Assembly: GCA_030628575.1 (NCBI GenBank)
Contig: DAOVQR010000002.1
Span: 1 to 16,761, forward strand
Origin: a bacterium
GTDB taxonomy: Bacteria > Patescibacteriota > UBA1384 > JAMDBS01 > DAOVQR01
Length of the DNA: 16,761 nucleotides
Direction of reading: 5' to 3'
Part shown: positions 1 through 5,905 of the stretch, piece after piece
Layout of the letters: each line of letters starts with the position of its first letter
How positions within the stretch are numbered: the stretch's first letter is position 1
The notes under the pieces: model-generated
The model's input: only the letters and a program-made list of their open reading frames with translations
What the model was told of the DNA's origin: nothing
The model's database searches: none
Translations under genes and position numbers: made by a program

Positions 1-56
1 ACTGTAATTTCGCTCAAAGCGAATAAGTCAGATCCATTAAATTGTGTTTTATAATT

Positions 57-220
57 TTAGACTTACTGCATAATAACCTTTTCTACTGCAACTTGAAATT
101 TTGGCTGCAAATCATTCATCATTCGTCACCGTCCCACAGGGGACGCCTTCCTCATTCTTCATAATTTTCGCTCAAAATTTCTACGTTTTGTAACGAAAAA
201 TTATTATGCAGTAAGTCTAA
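57..220. repeat. MITE-like long inverted-repeat element
   Basis: The outer 20 bases (57-76 and 201-220) form a perfect inverted repeat built around GACTTACTGCATAATAA. Inside, the arms continue to match imperfectly (for example AAATTTTG on each side), down to a GC-rich hairpin at the centre, CGTCCC-ACA-GGGACG near 129-144. The whole 164 bp can therefore fold into one imperfect hairpin. There is no ORF inside. A TA dinucleotide flanks each GACTTAC end, which would fit a TA target duplication of Tc1/mariner or IS630 type, but this is weak evidence because the TA is itself part of the repeat. It could be a non-autonomous transposable element or a dispersed intergenic palindrome. Confidence 0.6.
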
Positions 221-238
221 TCATTAGTTTCTTCGAGG

Positions 239-319
239 TAAAGAGATAGGTGATTAATTGTTTGTAGGATAAAAACTATTTAATCTCTTTATTTTTGACA
301 GAAAGAGATTTTTATTTTA
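239..319 (+). promoter_or_regulatory. Candidate attenuator/riboswitch-like leader of nrdDG
   Basis: Three short segments can pair in two exclusive ways. TAAAGAGAT (239-247) can pair with ATCTCTTTA (283-291). The same ATCTCTTT can instead pair with AAAGAGAT (302-309), giving a 9-bp hairpin (282-310, 11-nt loop) followed by the T-rich run TTTTTATTTT (310-319). This is the antiterminator/terminator arrangement of an attenuated leader, placed just before the ribosome site of nrdD. ATAG (246-249) and CTAT (276-279) could add a helix in the first fold. The stems are AT-rich, so the terminator would be weak. I do not recognise a known riboswitch class, and I see no NrdR box. Confidence 0.4.
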
Positions 320-323
320 TAAA

Positions 324-329
324 AGGAGG
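324..329 (+). promoter_or_regulatory. Ribosome-binding site of nrdD
   Basis: AGGAGG lies 3 nt before the ATG at 333, just after the T-rich end of the leader hairpin. It is one of the few strong Shine-Dalgarno sites in this window and fixes the nrdD start. Confidence 0.75.
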
Positions 330-332
330 AAA

Positions 333-2417
333 ATGTTTAAACGGATTAGAAAAAGAGACAATCGAATTGTAAAATTTGATTCTAATAAAATTGAAACAGC
401 TGTTAAAAAAGCAGGATTTGCCACAGATGAATTTAAAGATAAAACAGCAAAAAGATTAACTCTCAAGATTTTAGCGTTGGCACAATATACAATTGTTGAT
501 AAAGTACCAACTGTTGAAGAAATTCAAGATATTGTTGAGGAAGTACTATTATCTTCTTCATATCGTAAAACCGCCAAGGCATATATTATTTACCGTGAAC
601 AACATAATCAGATTAGAGAAATTACATCCAAAGCAAATATAGATTTAGTAAATCAATATTTGGAAAAAACAGATTGGCAAGTCAATGAAAACAGCAATAT
701 GGCTTTTTCTCTCCAGGGTTTAAATAATTATATTTCATCAGAAATTAGTAAAATCTATTGGCTAAACAAAATTTATTCAAAGAATATTAAGCAAGCTCAT
801 TTAAACGGTGATTTTCATATTCACGATTTAAATTTACTTTCTGTTTATTGCGTTGGGTGGGATCTTTTTGATTTATTATTAGAAGGATTTAAGGGGGCAA
901 CTGGTAAAATTGAAAGTAGACCAGCCAAGCATTTCAGAGTAGCTCTTGGACAAGTTGTTAATTTTTTCTATACCTTACAGGGTGAATCTGCGGGAGCTCA
1001 GGCTTTTTCCAATTTTGACACGCTTTTGGCGCCATTTATTTATTATGATAAATTAACTTATAAAGAAATTAAACAAATTCTTCAAGAATTTATTTACAAT
1101 ATGAATGTGCCGACAAGAGTCGGTTTTCAAACGCCATTTACAAATATCACTTTAGACCTTGTTGTTCCAAAATATTATAAAAATCAAAGTGTTATAATTG
1201 GGGGTAAAGCGCAGAAAAAAACTTACGGAGATTTCCAAAAAGAAATTGATGTTTTTAATAAAGCATATTTTGAAGTGATGATGGAAGGAGATGCCAAAGG
1301 AAGAGTTTTTACTTTTCCCATACCTACTTATAATATCACTAAGGGTTTTAATTGGGATAATAAAAAAATAAATGGATTGTGGAAAATGACTGCCAAATAT
1401 GGAATTCCTTATTTTTCAAATTTTATTAATTCTGATATGAACCCAGAAGATGCAAGATCTATGTGCTGCCGTCTTAGAATTGACAATAGGGAATTGGGAA
1501 TTAGAGGAGGAGGTCTTTTTGGTTCTAATCCGTTAACGGGAAGCATTGGTGTTGTGACGATCAATATGCCAAGAATTGGCTATTTATCTAAAAATGAGAA
1601 AGAATTTATGAAACGTTTATCTTCTCTTATGGATTTAGCCAAAGAAAGTTTGCAAATAAAAAGAAAAGTTTTGGAGCAATTTACCGACCAAAATTTGTAT
1701 CCCTACGCCAAGTTTTATTTGAAAGGAATAAAAAAACAGTTTAGGCAATATTGGAAAAATCATTTTTCAACAATAGGACTAGTGGGAATGAATGAAGCTA
1801 CTTTAAATTTTTTGGGCGAAACAATTGCATCGGAGCGAGCTAGGAAATTTAGTTTGAAAATTTTAGATTTTATGAGAAATAAATTAATTAAATTTCAAAA
1901 AGAAACTGGTGTAAATTATAATTTGGAAGCAACACCGGCCGAAGGAACCGCTTACCGTTTAGCAAAAATGGATAAGAAAATATATCCAGATATAATTTGT
2001 AGCAATGAAAAAGATTATCTAAATGGAGCGGAACCGTTCTATACAAATTCTACTCAATTGCCTGTAAATTTTACAGATGATATTTTTGAAGCTCTCGACT
2101 TGCAAGACGAAATTCAATGCAAATATACAGGAGGAACAGTTTTACATATTTTTATTGGAGAAAGAATCAAAAATTTGCAAGTTGTAATAAATTTGGTGCG
2201 TAAGATATGTACAAAATATAAACTACCATATTTTACCATTACCCCCACTTTTTGTGTTTGTCCTAGTCATGGTTATATCGGTGGTGAAAAATATAAATGT
2301 CCGAAATGTGGCGCCAGAACTGAAGTTTATTCGCGAGTGGTAGGATATTTGCGGCCAATTCGGCAATGGAATAAAGGTAAAAAAGAAGAATTTAAAAAAA
2401 GAAAGAATTTTAAATAA
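333..2417 (+). CDS. nrdD: Anaerobic (class III) ribonucleoside-triphosphate reductase
   Basis: Glycyl-radical enzyme that reduces ribonucleoside triphosphates to deoxyribonucleotides for DNA synthesis without oxygen. Residues ~3-95 form an ATP-cone allosteric domain. The catalytic barrel follows, with the conserved cysteine region SMCCRLRID (C378/C379). Near the C-terminus a zinc site has two cysteine pairs, C641/C643 and C656/C659 (CPKCG). The glycyl-radical loop RVVGYLRP has the radical glycine at G671. At 694 aa it is full length and looks intact. The start is set by the AGGAGG at 324-329. The gene for its activase begins 1 nt after the stop, so the two are co-transcribed. It is the only RNR in the window and suggests an anaerobic lifestyle. 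Confidence 0.97.
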   Translation: MFKRIRKRDNRIVKFDSNKIETAVKKAGFATDEFKDKTAKRLTLKILALAQYTIVDKVPTVEEIQDIVEEVLLSSSYRKTAKAYIIYREQHNQIREITSKANIDLVNQYLEKTDWQVNENSNMAFSLQGLNNYISSEISKIYWLNKIYSKNIKQAHLNGDFHIHDLNLLSVYCVGWDLFDLLLEGFKGATGKIESRPAKHFRVALGQVVNFFYTLQGESAGAQAFSNFDTLLAPFIYYDKLTYKEIKQILQEFIYNMNVPTRVGFQTPFTNITLDLVVPKYYKNQSVIIGGKAQKKTYGDFQKEIDVFNKAYFEVMMEGDAKGRVFTFPIPTYNITKGFNWDNKKINGLWKMTAKYGIPYFSNFINSDMNPEDARSMCCRLRIDNRELGIRGGGLFGSNPLTGSIGVVTINMPRIGYLSKNEKEFMKRLSSLMDLAKESLQIKRKVLEQFTDQNLYPYAKFYLKGIKKQFRQYWKNHFSTIGLVGMNEATLNFLGETIASERARKFSLKILDFMRNKLIKFQKETGVNYNLEATPAEGTAYRLAKMDKKIYPDIICSNEKDYLNGAEPFYTNSTQLPVNFTDDIFEALDLQDEIQCKYTGGTVLHIFIGERIKNLQVVINLVRKICTKYKLPYFTITPTFCVCPSHGYIGGEKYKCPKCGARTEVYSRVVGYLRPIRQWNKGKKEEFKKRKNFK

Positions 2418-2418
2418 T

Positions 2419-3108
2419 ATGCTAATTGGAGGATTTCAAAAATTTTCATTGATAGATTATCCAGAGAAAATTTGCGCTATTGTTTTTACACAGGGGTGTA
2501 ATTTCAGGTGTGGGTATTGCCATAATCCAGAACTTGTAAAACCCGAAAAATTTGAGATTCCAATTTCAGAAAAAGATTTTTTTTCTTTTTTAAATAAACG
2601 ACAAAAGAAGTTGGATGCAGTGGTAATTACAGGAGGAGAACCGACCCTGCAAAAAGATTTAATCCCATTTGTTAAAAAGATTAAAAGTATGGGATATTTA
2701 ATCAAGCTTGATTCAAATGGAAGCGATTCCGAAGTATTGAAAAACATATTTGATCTTAAAATAATTGATTACATTGCCATGGATATAAAAGCACCATTAA
2801 AAGGATATTTCAAAATAATAAATACCGACATTGATACAAAAAATATTAAAAAGAGCATAAAACAAATTATGAATTCTAAAATAAATTATGAATTTAGAAC
2901 TACTGTGGTAAAAGATCAACTTTTTTTGGATGATTTTGAGAAAATCGGAAAATTGATAAAAAGCGCCGAATTATACGTTTTGCAAAAATTTATACCTACT
3001 AAAACCAATGATTTAAAATTTTTAAAGAAACAAACTTATAGTGATAAAGAATTTGAAAATATAAAAAAGATAATGCAAAAATATGTTCAAAAATGTATTG
3101 TAAGATAA
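2419..3108 (+). CDS. nrdG: Anaerobic RNR-activating radical SAM protein
   Basis: Radical S-adenosylmethionine enzyme that generates the glycyl radical on NrdD. The N-terminus has the activase signature CNFRCGYCHN, with C27, C31 and C34 (CxxxCxxC) binding the 4Fe-4S cluster, followed by TGGEPTLQ, the SAM-binding GGE motif. At 229 aa it is of the longer NrdG/PflA-like type. The ATG lies 1 nt after the nrdD stop with no clear Shine-Dalgarno, so translation is probably coupled to nrdD. The reading frame is intact. Confidence 0.95.
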   Translation: MLIGGFQKFSLIDYPEKICAIVFTQGCNFRCGYCHNPELVKPEKFEIPISEKDFFSFLNKRQKKLDAVVITGGEPTLQKDLIPFVKKIKSMGYLIKLDSNGSDSEVLKNIFDLKIIDYIAMDIKAPLKGYFKIINTDIDTKNIKKSIKQIMNSKINYEFRTTVVKDQLFLDDFEKIGKLIKSAELYVLQKFIPTKTNDLKFLKKQTYSDKEFENIKKIMQKYVQKCIVR

Positions 3109-3123
3109 TAGATTCTGGTCAAG

Positions 3124-3152
3124 TTGTTTTTTTGTAATTTTCAAGATATAAT
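3124..3152 (+). promoter_or_regulatory. Sigma-70 type promoter of the DUF881 pair
   Basis: TTGTTT (3124-3129), a 17-nt spacer and a perfect TATAAT (3147-3152). The ATG of the first DUF881 gene is only 11 nt after the -10 box and no Shine-Dalgarno precedes it, so the transcript is probably leaderless or nearly so. Confidence 0.6.
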
Positions 3153-3163
3153 CAAATTAGCTT

Positions 3164-3883
3164 ATGCTTAATTTATCACAAAAATTTAATAAAGTTTCTT
3201 TAATATTATTGTTCCTGGGAATAGGGATAGGTTTACTTTTGACTGTTCAATGGAAAACACCGATAACTCGAGTTTCAAATCCTATTGTTCCTTATATTTC
3301 TTTAAAAGATACTCGTGATAGTTTAATTAATGAACAGGATGATTTAAAAAATCAAATTTCAACACTTCAAAAAGAAATTAGTCAGAAAGAAACTGATCTT
3401 AAAAAATATACTTCTAGTAAAAAAACTATTGAAGAAATTGAGGACTATAAAGAAAGTGTTGGATTAACTGAAAAAAAAGGTCAGGGCGTAGTGATTAAAA
3501 TGAATGATGCAAAAGGCGATGAAGTAACAATTGATTCTATCACTCACGCCGCTGATTTGCGGGATTTGGTTAATTTTTTATATAGTATTGGAGCAGAAGC
3601 AATTAGTATTAACGAGGAAAGAATTGTATTTGCTACTTCTATTGATTGTATTATTAATACAATATTAATTAATAGTACAAAAACTACACCCCCTTTTGAA
3701 ATTAAAACCATTGGACAAGCGAAAAATCTCGAAAAGCAATTAAAAAACTCAAATAACTTAAAAGATATTAAAAAGAGAGTAAAAACGCAAGGATTGATTT
3801 TTGAAATTAGTAAATCAAATGATATTACAATTCCTGCATATGATGGTAGTTTTGTCATAGAATATGCACATATTATGGATTGA
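3164..3883 (+). CDS. DUF881 membrane protein (YlxW/YlxX-like), first copy
   Basis: One N-terminal membrane helix (~14-32, VSLILLFLGIGIGLLL), then a coiled coil (~52-85, rich in Q/E/K/L heptads), then a DUF881 domain to the C-terminus with the typical GQGVVIKMNDA start and the (A/S)INEERIV segment. DUF881 proteins are found next to cell-division and peptidoglycan genes in Firmicutes (ylxW/ylxX) and are thought to act outside the membrane; their biochemical role is not established. The gene has its own promoter and no ribosome site. It is followed directly by a second DUF881 gene, so the two products may form a heteromer. Confidence 0.85.
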   Translation: MLNLSQKFNKVSLILLFLGIGIGLLLTVQWKTPITRVSNPIVPYISLKDTRDSLINEQDDLKNQISTLQKEISQKETDLKKYTSSKKTIEEIEDYKESVGLTEKKGQGVVIKMNDAKGDEVTIDSITHAADLRDLVNFLYSIGAEAISINEERIVFATSIDCIINTILINSTKTTPPFEIKTIGQAKNLEKQLKNSNNLKDIKKRVKTQGLIFEISKSNDITIPAYDGSFVIEYAHIMD

Positions 3884-3884
3884 T

Positions 3885-4481
3885 ATGTCTAAAGTTGTCA
3901 AAACAATTATATATTTTATTATTTGTCTTTTTCTTGGATTTTTGTTAACCAGGCAGTTTTATCTTAATCGACAAATTCAACAAATTAATCAACTAGAAAC
4001 AGGAAATTCAATAGCACTTGAAGTAACTGAATTTATTAAAACCAATAATAAACTTCGCAAACAGATAAATCAATTAATTGAGCAAAAAGACAAATTAGAA
4101 AAATCTGCTGCCAGTTCTCAAGCTGCCAATGAAATATTGCAGGAAAATCTGCAAATTTATAAAATTATTTTAGGGTTAACCAATACTCAAGGTCAAGGCG
4201 TAGAAATCATTTTTGATGCAAAAGTCAGTTCAACACAAGTTATTGATTTAATTAATGCTGTAAAAAATATTGGAGCCGAAGCAATTACAGTTAACAATAG
4301 GAGATTTGGTCCAAAATCTTTTGTTGAATCAGGTTTATTTTATCCACCTACGAGCGTACAAATTATAGGTAATGCAGAAATGTTAAAAGATTCGTTGATT
4401 AGACCAGGGGGTATAATTGATCAAATTGGAGCCGGTCAAGTTGAAAAAAAAGATGATATAATATTACAATCAGTCCAATAA
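3885..4481 (+). CDS. DUF881 membrane protein, second copy
   Basis: I place the start at the ATG at 3885, 1 nt after the upstream stop, giving 198 aa beginning MSKVVKTIIYF. An earlier in-frame ATG at 3864 would add seven residues inside the upstream gene. The protein has an N-terminal membrane helix (~6-24), a coiled coil (~45-80, QLIEQKDKLEKSAASSQ) and a DUF881 domain starting at GQGVEIIFDAK and including IGAEAITVNNRRFG. It is shorter than, and clearly divergent from, its upstream paralogue. The tandem arrangement with one promoter indicates joint expression. Confidence 0.83.
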   Translation: MSKVVKTIIYFIICLFLGFLLTRQFYLNRQIQQINQLETGNSIALEVTEFIKTNNKLRKQINQLIEQKDKLEKSAASSQAANEILQENLQIYKIILGLTNTQGQGVEIIFDAKVSSTQVIDLINAVKNIGAEAITVNNRRFGPKSFVESGLFYPPTSVQIIGNAEMLKDSLIRPGGIIDQIGAGQVEKKDDIILQSVQ

Positions 4482-4483
4482 TG

Positions 4484-4511
4484 TTTATAAACACACCATT
4501 TATGTTATAAT
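4484..4511 (+). promoter_or_regulatory. Probable promoter of the small secreted protein gene
   Basis: A perfect -10 box TATAAT (4506-4511) has a weak -35 candidate TTTATA (4484-4489) 16 nt upstream. It lies in the short gap after the second DUF881 gene and before an AGGAGG-like ribosome site. Confidence 0.45.
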
Positions 4512-4539
4512 TGATATAAGGAAACGCATAGGGAGGAAT

Positions 4540-5010
4540 ATGAAATTAAACAGAGTCACATTAATTATTTTATTTTTGATATTTATTGGAAATATGTGTT
4601 TTGCTAAAACTAAAACACCAGCAGAAATATATTTTACTAGTTCGGAAGCTTCTGATCCATATAATAAAAACTACGAGATAGCAGAAATAGATTATGGGCA
4701 ATCTTTTAATTTAGTAGGTATTAATTTCTATATCAGCAAAGATGTTCATATCTATTTGGGCGAAGAGTATGTGGGTTTAAAAAAAGTTGAAGATGATAAA
4801 TTTCAGGGAATTATTACTGTTTCGCAACAAGAAGCAGAAGACAAGAATTATACTGTAAAAGTTGATGGTGCCGCAAGAGGCGAGACGTTGGAAAAAGATA
4901 TTTTTGTAAAAATACCGGCCGCAATTCCGGCATGGGTTTGGATTGTTGGTGGTTTATTAATTATCGCTGCAATAGTGTACTATATTTATATAAAAATGTT
5001 TCAAGAGTAA
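4540..5010 (+). CDS. Small exported protein with C-terminal membrane anchor
   Basis: I do not recognise this 156-aa protein. It starts with a signal peptide (~1-22, hydrophobic run VTLIILFLIFIGNMCFA ending in an AxA-like FAK site). A soluble extracellular domain of ~105 residues follows, with alternating short strands (DVHIYLGEEYVGLKKVEDD), and then a C-terminal helix (~131-151, AWVWIVGGLLIIAAIVYYIYI) and a short cytoplasmic tail. The predicted topology is a single-pass protein with its domain outside the cell. The ATG has a strong site, GGGAGGAA (4531-4538). It has its own promoter and no obvious functional partner. Confidence 0.75.
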   Translation: MKLNRVTLIILFLIFIGNMCFAKTKTPAEIYFTSSEASDPYNKNYEIAEIDYGQSFNLVGINFYISKDVHIYLGEEYVGLKKVEDDKFQGIITVSQQEAEDKNYTVKVDGAARGETLEKDIFVKIPAAIPAWVWIVGGLLIIAAIVYYIYIKMFQE

Positions 5011-5018
5011 AAATCTAA

Positions 5019-5095
5019 TGGTGGGTCCGAGCCGACTTGAACGGCTGACCTCTACGATGTCAACGTAGCGCTCTAACCAACTGAGCTACGGACCC
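5019..5095 (-). tRNA. tRNA-Val (anticodon GAC), CCA encoded
   Basis: On the minus strand the full cloverleaf is visible. The acceptor stem is GGGTCCG/CGGACCC. The D arm is GCTCAGTTGGTTAGAGC. The anticodon stem is CTACG/CGTAG with loop TTGACAT (anticodon GAC). The T arm is AGCCG-TTCAAGT-CGGCT. The 3' end ACCA is encoded. It is 77 nt including CCA, with no intron. Confidence 0.97.
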
Positions 5096-5160
5096 TTGGT
5101 TAACCAGTTGCTTGTGCTCCAAAGCTTTAGCGTCGGCGTGAGTTATGCATCTGTATGATC

Positions 5161-5808
5161 TCACTCGTTAAATATTTGCTCTATTTCTTTCTTCAAATTC
5201 TCGTAAGTGGGATTAAATTGGATTTGTTCTCCGTTGATAAGAAAAGTTGGTGTGCCTTTCAAACCAATATCTTGGGCAAGCTGCATTCCTTTTTCGATTG
5301 CCTGTTTTATCTCATCAGAACCTCTATCTTTGTTGAATTGATCTAAATTTAATTCTAAATCTTTAGCGTGTTGTTCGATTTCGTCTGGATTAAATTTATC
5401 GCCACCGAAAAATTTCTCAAATATTTGCCAATATTTTCCTTGTTTGTCAGCTGCTTCCGTTGCATAGGCAGCAGCTTGGGCATTCTGATGATAAGAAAGG
5501 GGATAGCAAATAAACCCAAATTGTATTTTATCGTCATATTCATCAACTATTTTTTTTATTTCTGGATGATAATTGCGGCAGGCAGGGCAATCAAAATCAG
5601 AAATTTCAATTAAAGTAACCTTAGCATCTTTCGGACCCTTGAGATGGGACTGATCTATCAATTTTTGATGAATCTCAATCGTATCTTGTGGTTCTGCTCC
5701 TTTTGTTTTGTTGGAATTAGAATCATAATCATTGGAATAAGTTTGACAACCAAAAAATATAATTGAACAAAAAATTATCATTACAGTAAAAAATAAATAT
5801 TTTTTCAT
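5161..5808 (-). CDS. DsbA-family thiol oxidoreductase, lipoprotein
   Basis: Thioredoxin-fold disulfide oxidoreductase of the Thioredoxin_4/DsbA group, acting outside the cytoplasmic membrane. The first 20 residues are a lipoprotein signal peptide with lipobox FFGC, making C21 the lipid-anchored residue. A ~40-residue flexible S/N/D-rich linker follows. The active site is DFDCPACRNYH (C74 and C77, CxxC). The cis-proline loop is GTPTFLINGE near the C-terminus. The insert between them is helical, as in DsbA. It has 215 aa and is complete. The ATG at 5808 is preceded by AAGAAGGAA. It probably oxidises or rearranges exported cysteine proteins. No DsbB/VKOR partner is seen here. Confidence 0.92.
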   Translation of the reverse strand: MKKYLFFTVMIIFCSIIFFGCQTYSNDYDSNSNKTKGAEPQDTIEIHQKLIDQSHLKGPKDAKVTLIEISDFDCPACRNYHPEIKKIVDEYDDKIQFGFICYPLSYHQNAQAAAYATEAADKQGKYWQIFEKFFGGDKFNPDEIEQHAKDLELNLDQFNKDRGSDEIKQAIEKGMQLAQDIGLKGTPTFLINGEQIQFNPTYENLKKEIEQIFNE

Positions 5809-5832
5809 TAAATTCCTTCTTAAATAACTTTC

Positions 5833-5865
5833 TTAAATTTCTAATTTCCAATATTCGAAATTTAA
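5833..5865. repeat. Short inverted repeat between ATPase and DsbA-like genes
   Basis: TTAAATTTC (5833-5841) and GAAATTTAA (5857-5865) are perfect inverted repeats with a 15-nt loop, just upstream of the DsbA-like gene on the minus strand. There is no T-run, so it is not a convincing terminator; it could be an operator or chance in AT-rich DNA. Confidence 0.3.
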
Positions 5866-5905
5866 ATGTCCAAAAATTGTTTTGAGTATTATTATTTTTT
5901 CGTTC

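Noticed and set aside
239..291. preQ1, purine or fluoride riboswitch in the nrdDG leader
   Set aside because: The A-rich AAAAACTA and the GGTGAT segments looked suggestive, but the conserved cores of these classes are not present in order.
3864..3884. ATG at 3864 as the start of the second DUF881 protein
   Set aside because: It would add seven residues inside the upstream gene, before the natural MSKVVKT membrane-protein start. The ATG at 3885 directly follows the upstream stop.
5100..5160. Terminator or second RNA gene between tRNA-Val and the DsbA-like gene
   Set aside because: Only a short GTGAG/CTCAC pairing with a long loop and no T-run is visible; this is not convincing.
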